Below, piece by piece: positions 38,440 through 51,500 of a stretch of DNA of 64,000 bases (positions are counted from its first letter, which is position 1; every line of letters begins with the position of its first letter). The position numbers were made by a program, and so were the translations under genes. The DNA comes from Solea solea (lineage: Eukaryota > Chordata > Actinopteri > Pleuronectiformes > Soleidae): assembly GCF_958295425.1 (NCBI RefSeq), contig NC_081142.1, positions 16,314,821 through 16,378,820 of the forward strand. The letters run 5' to 3'. The notes below the pieces were generated by a model, which did no database searches, was not told where the DNA came from, and saw only the letters and a list, made by a program, of their open reading frames with translations.

Positions 38440-39874
38440 TACATGTGTGTTTGTGTACACGCACCGCCTTTCTGTACCTACTGAATGTAGGTCAGTGGTG
38501 GTGAAACCTCTAGTGAAACATTGCACAATGTGACATTTCAGAAGTTTTTGGGGAATATTCTATTGTCAAAACTAAGGTTACACAAATCCCAGGAACAGAC
38601 AATAATATACTAACATACACACATACAGCTCCCTCCCTATCCCGCCTTCATAGATACCATATAACAATAATAATAATAATTGTGATTAAAAAAGAGCGGA
38701 AAAGGCAATAGAAGCAATATCACATCAAATATGATAAGGATTTTTCATGCTTGGCATATACCTAACACTGACAGAGCAGGTGGAGTGTGTTGCGAAAAAT
38801 AACCATGATGCCAGCATGCTCACCTTCCCTCCCCAGATTTGCTGTATGTCATCTCTGTAACCTTGGTCAATAATGAATAGCAAGGATTTAATTTTCAGTG
38901 GCCTGTGTACTGCAGGTCAAATGAAAAGCATGCAAGTATTTCTCATTTTCTCATACACGTCTATACTATTTATCATTATTTTGTGTCTCATTCTCCTTCT
39001 GTGAAGAGGAGTATGTTTGTACATGTGCATGTATGCCCCACAGTAACCCAGCGGTCTATTTAATGTTGAAACAGCTTGACAGGAGACCTTTAGGAAGGCC
39101 AAGAAGCAGCTTTGGAGTGATTGTTTTTGGACAAAACACAGGATTGTGGTCAAAATATCAACACTGTTCTTCAGTGCTGGAATGTGACACAAAATAGAAG
39201 ATGTCTGTGGAACAAAGTCATAATAAAGGATGGTTTGTCTCTTCAGCATCACTTGGTTTGTGCACAGCTCTTTTGCACTATGTAATGTCCACGTCACGTA
39301 ATAACAATTGAACATAACAGATCATTATATTATGCATTTTGTTATACTATAATCTTGTGCAAACCTTCACAAATATGTGATTTTCTCGATTGTGGGTGGG
39401 GTGTGTTCATACATCTTTGTGTCTTTATAAACGTTTGTATGTTTCCATGTATGGATCCCATTTGTGAAGTTAATATTATGGTCTGCCACAGTGGAATGCA
39501 CTGCTGACATTTGCTGTTGGTGCCATAACAAAACCCATGAACTACAGAGGCTGTTTGAATAACACAACAACACAAATCTGCACATTTTTTCCAAAATACA
39601 AGCATGTGATGTCACCTGTTTACTTGATTGAGCGATGAAAGCAGACTCACATCCATGGCCACTGTGTCAGCCTCTGCTGGAGCCACTGAATTTAAAGAGG
39701 AAACGTCCGTTCTATTTTTGGCCAGTGCAATATGTGTCTTCAGCAGAATGTCAGAAAGCCCTGTGTTGAATCACACCGGCTCTGAAAATAAATGTATGTG
39801 ACTTTGTTGTGATGTGTAGTGAAAGGCAAAGAACTCAGTTCCTTTGAGTTTATGCCGCCTCGTTTGATTGTTTA

Positions 39875-40100
39875 TGTGAGAGAGTAGAGTTGACAGTGTG
39901 AGTGAGTATGATTGTTTATATAAGAGAGTACGTTAGAAATTATGTGAGTGAGTATGGTTGTTTATATAAGAGAGTATAGTAGAATATGTGAGTAAGTATG
40001 TGAGAGAGTACAGTAGAATATGAGAGTGAGTATAATTGTTTATTTAAGAGAGTATAATACTGTAGTACGTGAGGGAGTTTGATTGTTAATGTGTGTACGG
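39875..40100. repeat. Degenerate tandem repeat with GTGAGTGAGTATG units
   Basis: Successive units of about 55-65 bp share TGATTGTTTATATAAGAGAG and AGTAGAATATGTGAGTGAGT with substitutions and small deletions, about four copies in all. Confidence 0.75.
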
Positions 40101-40465
40101 TAGTCATACTAGTAAATGTGTCAGAGAATAAATGATGGCTGTTTCATTTATACTGTCTCACACATTTGCTGATGCAGGTACTGTGAACCACATCACAGGA
40201 AATCAATCATTACCATTACATGATACTCAAAGTTACTTTGTTGAGTAAATATAAATGATTGCCAACCTGTAATCACCCATTCTACTCATTTCGTAATATA
40301 TGTGTTCGACTTGTGTGTGTATGGCTTAACCTATTGAAGTTTGACCAGTGACATTATCTACTGGATCTATCTCAAGAAGTCAAACCTTTAACAACAGCAG
40401 CAATTCCACTTGGTATTCTGGTACTAGGTATTTGGTACGTTGAATAATGATTAACTATAAATAAG

Positions 40466-40625
40466 GTCAGTCAGTCAGTCAGTCATCATCTACCGCTTTA
40501 TCCTCTGCCAGAGGGTCACGGGGGTGCTGTGCCAATCTCAGCTACATCGGGCGATAGGCGGGGTACACCCTGGACAGTTCGCCAGTCCATCGCAGGGCCA
40601 CACACATATAGAGACAAACACTATA
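40466..40625 (-). repeat. LINE-type 3' end, teleost, minus strand
   Basis: Read on the minus strand it contains CCTGCGATGGACTGGCGAAC, TGTCCAGGGTGTACCCCGCC, ATCGCCCGATG and GAGGATAAAGCGGTAGATGA: the standard order of a very common fish retroelement tail. It ends in a (TGAC)n run. Confidence 0.75.
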
Positions 40626-41396
40626 AATAAGTGTTTATTGGATCACCATGGTTTAATGTTTTATGTGTTTTATTTTTACTAAATTTTATAAATTACATAT
40701 TTAAGGATGCTGTTGGTTGAAACAATCTTAAATCTGAACTTCATCTGCATTATCTGGTAACCCTGACTTATTTTAAAGATCTGGTGAAAACTCTGGAGTC
40801 TAGGCTGTCTTTATACAAAAGTATGTTTTTATTTTTTTTTATTTTTTTCTTACTATATTGCTGCAATCTTAGCCAGGTCTCCTTTGTAAAATAGTAGTAA
40901 TAATAAAATAGTAATAATAATACGTGATCTGAGTGGGACTAACCTGGTTAAATAAAGGCTAAATAAAAAGGATTGGTTGTGCTAATTTCATGTTAATCCG
41001 GGTGATTCAAACAGATATGGTAAGAGCTGTGTTGTTATATCACAGCATGGTCTTTCTTTCCTGTAGACACACCACTGTCACCAGTGACTGTCTCATGATG
41101 TCTCACGGCTGTGTCTTCTTCTCCAGTATCTCTTTAAGAAGTCTAACTCAGGCGACGTCGTGATGGTTTGGATCATTCACAAATGGAAGAGCATTGGTTC
41201 ATGTTCACATTGTAAACGTGTCCTTGGACAAGAAAATGAATCCAAATTTGCCCCGATGGCTTTGCCAATGGAAAATATGAAGATAGAGAAGAACTAAATA
41301 TAAAAGCACTGTATAAATGTATGACTATATGCAGAAGCATCGCGTTCAGTTTAAAAACAGGGTGAGCGATTGGTGCAGTTTTTGGGACACGTAGGA

Positions 41397-42146
41397 CAAG
41401 GTTTTAATAGTTAATGTAGTTTTTGGTTTTAAAATGAGCTCTTTTTAACTAGTTTCAGAGTGGGTTTTAATGTTTTGTAAATATTTAGTTTTACTTAAAG
41501 TTTTCTGTAATATGGAGTATTTGCCAGGTGCAAGATTCAAAAAGGTCATAATAGGTATTGTGTCATAAAAACCCAACAAAAGATGCCATTTTAACTGTTT
41601 TAACCGCTCACATTCGTGCCACAGGTGCACCCATGGTAAATCCCTGCGGTAATAATACACAACTCCTTCTATGGACATCCTGGGGGGGTGCTGTTTATAG
41701 GTCACATCGTCAGGCTTTACAAAATGCATTTTTTTGTCTTCTTATGTGTCTTATTGTTGAGTCAAAGTCCTGATTCATTTTATATCACATATTCTTTTGT
41801 TGTTAAAACGCGAGTAGTGTTAATTGTGCAAACGTCACAAAATAGAGCATTTTTATTGAATTATTTGTTCATAAAAAAATGACATATTTCCAAATTTTAT
41901 TTATTTAATTCACTCCGATTAAAAAAAATGCGTACATGTGTGCTCAGATGTGTTTATATAGTTACTGAAAAATCTTCAACATCAGATTGCTTATAGGTTG
42001 TGCTGAAAAAAAAGAAAAAAAACAAATTTTTGCCACAATGTTTAGTTTTAACAGTTTTTATTTTTATTTCAGTCGACAAAAATGATTTATTTTTTCGATT
42101 TTAGTTTGCGTTATTTCGTTAGTTTTCGTTAACTATAACAACCTTG
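41397..42146. mobile_element. Non-autonomous DNA transposon with CAAGGTT/AACCTTG ends (750 bp)
   Basis: The first 20 bases (CAAGGTTTTAATAGTTAATG) match the complement of the last 20 at about 17 positions. Flanking octamers ACGTAGGA (41389-41396) and ATCTAGGA (42147-42154) agree at 6 of 8, fitting an 8-bp target duplication of the hAT type. A 94-codon minus-strand frame inside (41445-41729) does not resemble a transposase. Confidence 0.7.
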
Positions 42147-44925
42147 ATCTAGGATCAGGATAACTTACAAAGAAAAACATGGACACAGTGCAGTGTTTGA
42201 TTGAGGACATACAGACTGTTGTTTCTACATTAATTAGAACACCGAGTACATTAATTGGAAGTCAGCACATCCTCCGGGGAGATCAGTGCAACAAGTTAAG
42301 TCTCATTACAGCTAAACTGAGCTTATACATGTGTGTGTGTGCTTGTGAGTGCATGATCTATTTTCCCCTTGACTGACCTACTTTCTAAGTGAGCAGGGCA
42401 GACCACAGTATGGACGAATGGTTAGGAAATTGAGAGTCTGTGTGCCACACTAAGGATTTTCTTTTTTCGCATTTTTTCATGGGACAGATTGATTCTCGTG
42501 ACTCTCTTGTGACTGACAGAGAGCCTGACACACTTCTGTGAGGGAAAACCTAGAGACATGTTTGACTACAGTGACATTTTGAAGGTCTGCATAATCCCAT
42601 AATCAATTACAGCAAAGAGAGTCAGCTGAAACTCATCTTCCTCTCAACTATACTATGTATAAGGATTATGTGTGACAAATTCATTAGGTACAAATAACTA
42701 GAAGGTTTGCGCATGCAGAATTAATTTTCTATGCACTTAGATCAGTTAACCTTTAAGTCAAGTCAAAGCCAACATGTGGTTATTACGGTAATTTCACTCG
42801 TGCTGTTGCAGGAAGCCGGTGAATCTGTGTCTTTGTCACCACAGAGGAGAGAATTGGAAAAACTGCCTGTATATGCTGTAGTTTCCTTTTTTGGGCCTGT
42901 TTTTGAACATTGAGACGGAAACTTGTCGTCCTAAATATGTGTTGCACTGTTCAAATTTCAAATTTAGCACGCAAAATCTGGTGTTCGTGTACAACTACAG
43001 TGGGGTTTTTTATCAATAAAACCTTTTGTTTTTCTCCATTTTAAATGGTTAACATGTAGTAAATTGTAAATAACTGCCAGATAGTGCAAGTTATTTTGCA
43101 AAAATGGGCAAAAGCATTTACACCCATGACATTTTCAGGCCCTTTTATGGTTAAAAAAGAAAAAAAGGTCCAGACGCACATTTTGAGGCTTAGGTGTGGG
43201 GTGAAGGGAAGTGCCACAAACTTTTACTTCAGTACAATAGATTTCTTTACTAAGTGCATATCGAACTCTACCCAGCAGCTGAACTATAACTGCTGATTCT
43301 GTGTCTGCCTTGTAGGATTCGGGACATTTTTGTGACGTGGAGGTTTGCTGTGGAAAAATCAAAGTCCTTGTTCTGTCCCTGGGGCCTCTGCTTTGTCTCT
43401 TTAGATTTGCAGGCAATTCACCAACAAGACCAGACAAGTGTACATTAACAGGGCCAAAGGTAAATGGAGTAAGAGGTGAGGGAGTGTTGAGAGGTTAGAA
43501 GGAGCATGTCTGGATGACCTGGAACCGTGAGATGTGGGCTGTGAAGAACATGGGATAAAGGGGGGTCAGGTGTGGTTTGCGTAGGTGATTGGATTATCAA
43601 GGTACAGATTAATAAGGTAGTGATTGAATTAGTGAGGAGCCTTAGTCATAAGGTTTATTATTGCAAATGATTTGCCATTTCCTTATATTTTTGCATGTCA
43701 GTGAGTCGGGACAGCATGCTGACAGCCAATTAAACCCTCTCCACTACTTCACAGACATCTTCTAGGTGACGGCATCAGTCCATCACTTATTAGACAAGAG
43801 GGTAACAATCATTACAATACCAATGTGCCTTTGTGCAAATACTGTAGGGTTCAAATGAAAGGGCATGCCAACAAGAGAGTGAGGAAACACAATGACTCTC
43901 AACCCTGTTTGGAGGATTTAGAATTGAGAGCACTGTTTAACCACTAACGTCAAAATCAAAGCAATGAGACCGAGGCCCTTTGAAGCTGCATGTTCTCATG
44001 GAAATGCTGTGGGCCAAAACATTTTGTGTTAATGTTAAGACTGATTTGTCTACCAGTCATAAACTCAAATGTATAACCTACACACAACTTGAAGCGTAGT
44101 TCTTCAATCACGGAAGGACACCATTATTGGTCTTTATCTTTTGAAGATTTAACATGATGTGTCTTTGTTAACAGAAAATGGGAACTTATCAATACTCTTG
44201 TTAGAGCCTTAGGCTTCACTTGGTGTCCTTCTCTTCATGGATGAACTGACTGCAGTGAAAACTGTCACTGCATTTGCTCCACTAATCATTAGCCTGTCAT
44301 GAGAAGGTTGCCTCACTGACCGGTTTATCAGAACCTTATCAGAGGATTGTGTAACTCCACATTCACATTTTTCAGAGCTGCAGAGAAGCAATGAAAAAAA
44401 AAAAAAACTACTTTGCCTTTGTATACAGTGTAGTGACTCGGAAAGGCAAATGCAATGTTGGTATACGTGTAGATATGAATGAATAGATTCAATTAGGTCG
44501 ATACACTATATGAAATGTTTTTCCTTACAATCAGTTAATGTAGACAAGTGTACATTACAATAAGAAAAAGAAACATAACAATAAAGCAAACACATGAAAA
44601 ATCAATAAAGGACAGAAGAAAGTTTTTTGTTTTTTTTCATTCTTGCATGACAATCTTATTTGACTCCAGTGTAATCATTGGTTTGCAGGGTTTTGTCCAC
44701 TGTTCTTGTTCATCACAGTCTCAGGATTACAAACAGATAAGTCATGTCTTCCTTTAGAAGGTCAGTTTAGGCATCAAAAATTATTTACCACATACTGTAT
44801 CCAAACTGTTCATAGTTACATGTAACCAGATCTGAAGTTTGGGTTTTTAAAAGTCAAAGTTTCACTTTCATAGGTTCTAATCACTGCAGTGACATTGGGG
44901 GGAAAAAAACATTGCATTAACACCT

Positions 44926-44957
44926 TCTGTCTGTCTGTCTGTCTGTCTATCTGTCTG
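44926..44957. repeat. (CTGT)n tetranucleotide repeat
   Basis: Seven to eight TCTG units, the seventh altered to TCTA. Confidence 0.93.
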
Positions 44958-45708
44958 GTTCTAACTGCATCGACACAACAGTACCAGCCACGCATCACAG
45001 CTGGGCCCAGATATGTTCATAGTGTCCTTGTCAGAACATGTTCATGCAGCCTCACTGAACCAATCTCTGTAGGATTAGGGAATGGGGTGCGGGGGTGCGT
45101 CAGAGTCTTCAACATGACTCAGCAAAATGAAGGCTGTGTCCTTTGTGCTGATGGCAACAATCTCACCAACAGATTCTTGTGTAAGATTTAATGATAATAC
45201 TTCAAGACAGTAAAACGGCAAGGTTGGGATGTTTCATAAAAGATGTTGATCACCATATACATTTGTTTTTATTTAGTTTAAAGCCGTTTTTGTCACTTAT
45301 GCATCCATTTTGCTTCTACATTTTTCGAAGTTCAGTGTACTCAGAGAAAGACTTTTATGCCTTATAGTTTTATGATTAAAGGTCTGTGTCACTTTATGTA
45401 TGTGTGTATGTAACCTCCTTTGATGTTTCATGTCAACATTCAATAAAATTATATATACACTATATACAGTAAACAGTATGTACATAAGACATCTCACACC
45501 AGATGTTTTCAATCCTTGTTGAAGTTTATATAGTTCCAATAATTTTGAAATTGATATAACTATTTTGTAGTTATTGCATTGTTAGACAGTGTTGTTTTGG
45601 TTTTTTTGGCCTCTTTTATGTGATATTAAAGATGATAAAACCATATATGTACACTGAAAGCTATTTAAAGTATACATGTACTTCACTGGACTACTGTGTT
45701 CACTCACT

Positions 45709-45819
45709 GGTGACCTGTGTAGGGTGTACTCCGCCTTTCGCTCCATGTCAGCCAGGATTGGCTCCAGGGTCCTTCGATCCTCATGTGGAGGATGAAGTGG
45801 TAGACAATGGATGGATGAA
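45709..45819 (+). repeat. LINE-type 3' end, teleost
   Basis: Contains TGACCTGTGTAGGGTGTACT, CCGCCTTTCGCTCCATGTCA, GCCAGGATTGGCTCCAGGG and GACAATGGATGGATGA in the standard order; the 3' end terminates in ATGGATGGATGA. Confidence 0.75.
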
Positions 45820-46951
45820 TATTGTGTTCACTCATTTGTACAGACTTAATCTATATGGCAATAACACAACATCCAAATTTGCTTCATTCACACTTTCTTT
45901 TCCCGATCCAAGTTCTAATAACACCTGCTTAAGAAACTACTAAGTGGAGCTAGCTGCCCTCCATCTGCTTTAATCACCATGTCTGAGGCTCCAGACACTG
46001 TGCTGAGGCGACGGACTGACTTCTTGCCAGAAAAATCCTTGTTCACCTTCGTAGGCAGTTGGGAGAAAGCTGAGGTCAGACAGCTCAGTGACAAAACTTA
46101 AAATGAGATGAGCAGAGCTGTGCTGTTTCAGGGGTTGTGCTCCATTTTCCATAGAGTGAAGCCATCAAAAATCATAGTAGTTACAGGTTTTTACATTTTC
46201 TTTTATTGTACATATCTTGTATACACCTTTAACATTAAAGCTGCATGTGTGCTGGGCTGTGTGTTTGTGTGGAGGTGATTCGTTTATAGTCTCAGGACTC
46301 CAGGCATGCATAGACACAGCTACAGTAAATAGAGTATGATGCAGGTGTCCATTCTTGGAAACCACGAGTGTCAACCCCCCCATACTGTAGTTGGAAGCCC
46401 AGCACATCACGGTAATAACACCAGCACAAAATCTGTTATGAAGACATTACTTTGTGTTGTTAAACCTAATCTGTGTTGACTGGGCCCATGGCTCTGGCTG
46501 TTATCACTGTGGTTCTCTTTATACAATGATCAGTGTGCCTGTAAAGCTACAGCTTGATGCTCATGTGCTGCTGTTGCATTTGCTGACACATTTGTGCAGC
46601 TAGTCTTGTTAGAGCACTAGATTGATTTCAACTCATTTAGACAAGTCAATCAAAGCTTTATCCCTTTCCCTTAAACTACCAACTCTAACTTAAACCAGAG
46701 CCTCACAGACATGGTTCAGCCCTATCAGGACCAGAGATAAGTCATCACAGGGATTACTAATTCTGAAAAGGTTTTGAAAAGGTTCTAAATGTATCACACA
46801 CACACATAAACTTGTTTTTATATCTTATTGAGGACACGTCATAGACATAATACATTTCCTTACATAAACCCAAGTCTAAACCAACCCCTTAAACCAGGTC
46901 TTAACCCTGAAAAAGCCCTTTAAAGTTAGAATGCATACAAGGACACACACA

Positions 46952-47174
46952 CAGGTATTCCATGAAATCAGACTTAATTGACTTTAATATTAATTTCCTG
47001 GAGACTTACTCTAACCTTAACCATAACTACTACTGGCCTAATCCTAATGCTAACCCCAGCCTAATTTTAAAACATGTCTTCGCTTTAAAATGTAATAATT
47101 TACGTTCTGGGGACTTGATTTTAATGAAGACAAGTAAACAGATTTAGGTCCCCATAACATAAGGAATACCAGGT

Positions 47175-47175
<1 letters not shown>
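46952..47175. repeat. Fish interspersed repeat with CAGGTATTCC ends
   Basis: Begins CAGGTATTCCATGAAATCAG, has a CCTTAACC/CTAACCCC-rich centre and ends GGAATACCAGG, so the ends are short inverted repeats. It lies directly next to a (CA)n tract on one side and a short CA run on the other, as is usual for this repeat. Confidence 0.55.

Positions 47176-47214
<39 letters not shown>
47175..47214. repeat. (CA)n microsatellite
   Basis: Twenty uninterrupted CA units. Confidence 0.96.
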
Positions 47215-47216
<2 letters not shown>

Positions 47217-47534
47217 CTAATCTAATCACTGATGTACTGACGTAGTGCTAAGCTCTTTGCAGTCAGAGCAGGTGAATAGGTTCTTGCTCCTCCATCATCA
47301 TGTCTGTGAGGGAGTGAACATGGATGCAGACATCAGGCAATCTACGCAGTGCTGCAAAGTGTGTCTGTGCATTTACTGCAGCTCAAACACCACACTATAA
47401 ACTAAACTCTAGAACTAAGCCATTCTCCCTCTTGTTTGTGTTTTTTGTGAAGCTGACCACGACAAACACTGCTCTGACAACTTCCAACAGCCACCTCAAA
47501 AGCCAAGCAGCAGAACCATCCACTGCCAGTCTTG

Positions 47535-47633
47535 TATAAAGTACCTAAAGGATACTTGAATAAAAGTACAAGTATCTTACCAGAAAATTACTTTGGTAGA
47601 AGTTGAAGTCACTTTATGTATATACAGTATATA

Positions 47634-47686
<53 letters not shown>

Positions 47687-48062
47687 TTTTCTGATATAAA
47701 ATGTACATTAGTTTTAGGTGAGGAGTTAGGATGGAGTCAGGGTAGCTCAATGGTAGGGTGAATTGTCTTTCAACTGGAAGAAGTCTATATATGTTACACT
47801 TAACCCCATGTTGAAGTGTGTGAATGGGTGAATGTAAAGCTGCTCAAGAGTAGAAAAGCTCTGTATAAATACTTTCCATTACCAGCTCTTCTTCTTCTGA
47901 TTTTATGTGGTAGTAACGAATAACAAAGATAGTTAGAGGAAATGTAGTGGAGTAAAAGTAAAAGTTGCTAGAAATATAAATAAATAACAAAGTAAAGTCA
48001 GATACATGATTTTTCAGTAATGAGGTATTTGTACTTTGTGACATTGCAATACTTTCTACTTC
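47535..48062 (+). mobile_element. Composite repeat copy 3 (SINE within DNA-transposon-like element)
   Basis: Same block order as the copies at 25854 and 33371. A (TA)n tract (47616-47683) interrupts the left arm. The SINE part keeps an A-box-like GTAGCTCAATGG but has lost the B box and the middle; its tail (TAGAAAAGCTCTGTATAAAT) and the right arm are intact. It ends about 130 bp before the ivns1abp promoter region. Confidence 0.72.
47616..47683. repeat. (TA)n microsatellite
   Basis: Nearly pure TA run inside composite repeat copy 3. Confidence 0.93.
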
Positions 48063-48189
48063 CAAGCATATGTGAGTCACCCTTTACAAACTGGACCTAC
48101 AGTTAAATAAAAGCTTCCGCTTTAAATATTGCCAATTTGTTCCATTTACTTGAAATGATTCACCAAAAGAAAACAGCATTGGATCCTGG

Positions 48190-48500
48190 ATTTCGTCAGT
48201 TCCACATCATCCAGAGCAAAGTGTGGGCGTGGTGAAACGGCCCTCCGCTGGTTACGTCACAGGCGGCGTGGCGGTCACGCGGCTGTTCCCAGGGCCGCGC
48301 TTCAAAGTCACCACTGAGCTCGCGCGGCCATTCTGTTAGAACGAGGCTGTCATAGTCTGGAGTGGACGTGCTTCTTCTCTCTACGCTGAATCTAAGGAAG
48401 GAACACACGCCTGCTTGTTAGCCACAGAGAACCGTGCCTGTAGCCGCGTCGCGTCTTCTCTCTAAGCCGAACCAACCAACACTGAATTCGCATTAAATAT
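48190..48500 (+). promoter_or_regulatory. ivns1abp CpG-rich promoter
   Basis: An abrupt rise in G+C and CpG density within otherwise AT-rich DNA. It contains a KLF/Sp-type GGGCGTGG (48225-48232) and a CRE-like TTACGTCA (48252-48259), with many CG dinucleotides up to 48460. No TATA box. The pattern fits a broadly expressed gene; factor binding is inferred from motifs only. Confidence 0.6.
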
Positions 48501-48531
48501 GTCTAATATCGTTTGTTGTCAAACGCCTCAG
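48330..48531 (+). other. ivns1abp: ivns1abp exon 1, non-coding (5' boundary approximate)
   Basis: The 3' boundary is set by a strong donor CTCAG|GTAAGA at 48532. The start is only estimated from the CpG-rich core. An ATG at 48499 in an AAT context opens a short upstream frame that continues into exon 2. Confidence 0.6.
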
Positions 48532-51500
48532 GTAAGATTTTTCATCTCTATTCAACAGTGACATTGTTTTTCCACTGACGCGTATGAACCAAATATGTTT
48601 AAAATGAATGAGTAATGTCTTAAACTGCTGTGTTTGCTGGCTCAAACTGGACGGGAACCGCTGGGAAAAAAAATAACGTCTCTTTATTGTCTTAAAGTGG
48701 CGCGAGAGGAGGCACACATTCAGTCCGTCACACAAAAATCGCCCTGTAGTTTAGGAAATTCACATTTAACAAAGGGTCTTTCTCTTGTCGGGTTAAACGT
48801 CAATGAATATGGCCTTTAAAGTGGATGAATCCGCCCGGTGTGTCTGCCTCATGTCTCTCCCTCATCCCTGGCTCGGTAGCAGCAGCAGGACCAGGTTGCC
48901 TCCCTAGGCGGCTAACACGCACTAGCTTTCTATCTTTATGCGGGGGGTTTGTCGCCTGTGTCTGGCTCCACACGACAAATACACACATTTATCTGTACGC
49001 GACATATTGTATGTCTGTGAGATTCACTGGTTTCCTGGCCGCCCTCTCTGACTAATTCTCTGACCTACTTTGTGGTGATATATGCTGCACAGACGCTCTA
49101 GTGGTAAACCGCCATACATCACATACACCAGAGGAAGAAGGTGGGGGGAGAGGAAGAGGAGGTGACACTGCTTTGCAGAGAACACGAAATGCGAGGTGTC
49201 CAACTTTAAGGGGGTTGCTGGGTTGTCAGTGTAGCACCACGGGCACATCCTGCCCTTTATTCACCCTCCATTTGTTGCCATATTGTCATAGTTTATGGGC
49301 CGTGATCAGTGTGAGCATAGCATTGACGCCTCACTATTCCATCATTATGGGATTTGCTATATCGATTGTCTAGTAAAAGGAAATTGTCTTTAATAGTCAT
49401 ATTGCTGCTACTGCCGCTTACCTATTTGACGGAGAAGGGAAAAAAAAGTCTTAAGGTAAATCACTTTTTGTGTTTTACATGGATAAGGATGTTCAACACC
49501 AACCATCTTGGAATAGAATATAATAGAATAGACAATAGTGTCATTGCAGAACAAAATTGTGGGTGCTACACACAGCAACAGTGCACTAAAAGTAAAATGT
49601 AAATAAAAAAGGCAAATTTTAACAACAAACGCATGTTCATTTTAAGTGGTGTATCATGGTGTGGCAATAATCTTTGTTCTGACAATGTTGTCAGTTTATT
49701 GTGTGCGTGTGTAGACAGAGAGAGGATTATTATTGACACCTTAATAGCCTTGTTATGATTTGATTGTATTCTGTATTCGAGGTTGAAAATCAGTGGTAAT
49801 TTTCCACACTGGGAAACTGGGGGAAATGGCGAGCAGTTCCTCTCTTCACCACTGGGGGGCTGTCCAGCAAATACTGATTGTTCAGTGTCACAGACGTGCA
49901 CTCTTGTGTGCGACTAATCGGATGGAAACATGTGCAACAGAGCAACCGCTGACTCTTTTCTCTTTCACACATTTGTTCTCTCCTCTTTATTCCCTGGTTC
50001 ATAGATCCACTTAACCAGATCATAAAACCTCAAATTAGTCCCCCATTCCCAGTCTTTTTTTGGCATCCATTTTCCTTTAGATAACAAATTAAAACATAGT
50101 TGATGTGTAATTGTGCTTATTTTACTCTGTAGATAATGAATCGAAGCAGCAGCTCTGTATTAAGTATTGTGTAGTAGATAACTGAGGGTTGTAGTGCTAG
50201 TTTACCTTGTGTGTTGGGTGGATAAATGGGATAATATAATAGGTTAACCAGTCCCAGTTTTACCCTGTGTTACTCCCTACCACCTGATTGTGGGGGTGGA
50301 GGCACCTGTGAAGAATCAGAGTGAGGGGGTGGATGAAAACGCATACAGCACTACAGAAAAGGGGCGGTTCCCACATCACCTCACACATAACACTCATTTA
50401 TGGTCATAGGTGGAGAAAGCAAAAGCCTAATGTTGTTGATAAATACCCCCACGCGCACACTTCTTTGCTCAGACAGAGTAGAAATAGACACTCTACTTCA
50501 TTGCTGAAGCAAAACAAACTTTAAAATTTAAAATCTCAACACACAAATGCGGTCTACTCAGAGAGGTACTGACCACCGTCGGGACAAATCTCTATGGGCA
50601 CTCACACCAGTGGACTTACATCAAGGTTTTTAGGTTTTTGTCAGCCTGTTGGTTTCTGCTTCATGGTATGTAATTCAAGTATTTGGATTAGAATTGCTTA
50701 CTCTATAAGTAAGCAATTCTATAATATATTATATAATAATATATATATAGTAGGCATACTGCATGATTCACATCTCTTGAGATAAATTCAAATGGTACAT
50801 GGCAAAAGTGGGTGTTTTCGAATAGTGAATGGTTTATTTTCAAGGCAATACATTTTTCCTGTTGTACAGTGTTTTTTTTTTAGTATTGTTGTCGACAGTA
50901 AATGCGGTTTGAATAGGCAAATCTCTTTTTTTACTGATCAATTTCATTCTTACAATTGCTCTGTATTTGCCTGATTTCAGATCCATTGCTCTCTAGATTT
51001 GAATGCATTAGCTTCTCTAACCTGTTTGGCTAGTTGCTTGGGAATTTGGGGCTGTGGCAATTTTGTTCTGAAATGTAATAGCTTTTAAAGAAATAACTGT
51101 TGCTGTAATTGTGTGACAATGTCTTGTCTTGAATATCTCTCTTGTAAAGCACCTAGCACATGATTATTTTTACAATGTGCAAAAAAGTGGACTTGATTTC
51201 TGCTTCAGTCTCATTATCCAGTGTCAGTCTGTCTGGGTAGCTTAAGAATTGTAATGCACATGCAATTCAGTTTGCCTCAGAGACATTATACTCCCCCCCT
51301 TTGAGGAAAACAAGTATTTTTAATAAAAAATCTGAATCCATATTAGTGTCGGGATCACCATCTAATAATTTCTTCATATGGCCACAGCCTTCATGTGCTG
51401 AAAACTCAAAAAGTAGAGGAATGAATTTATTGAAAATATGCCTGACTAGAAAATTATAAGATGCCTCCTTTTGAGTAGAGGCTTGTAATATTAGTTACAA

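Larger units (their letters stand above)
30701..48189. other. Intergenic region between hmcn1 and ivns1abp
   Basis: About 17.5 kb between the two divergent genes. Open frames here are short and none resembles a known protein, apart from LINE remnants. The stretch holds mobile elements, microsatellites and a degenerate tandem repeat listed separately; the remainder is AT-rich with no recognised feature. Confidence 0.7.
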
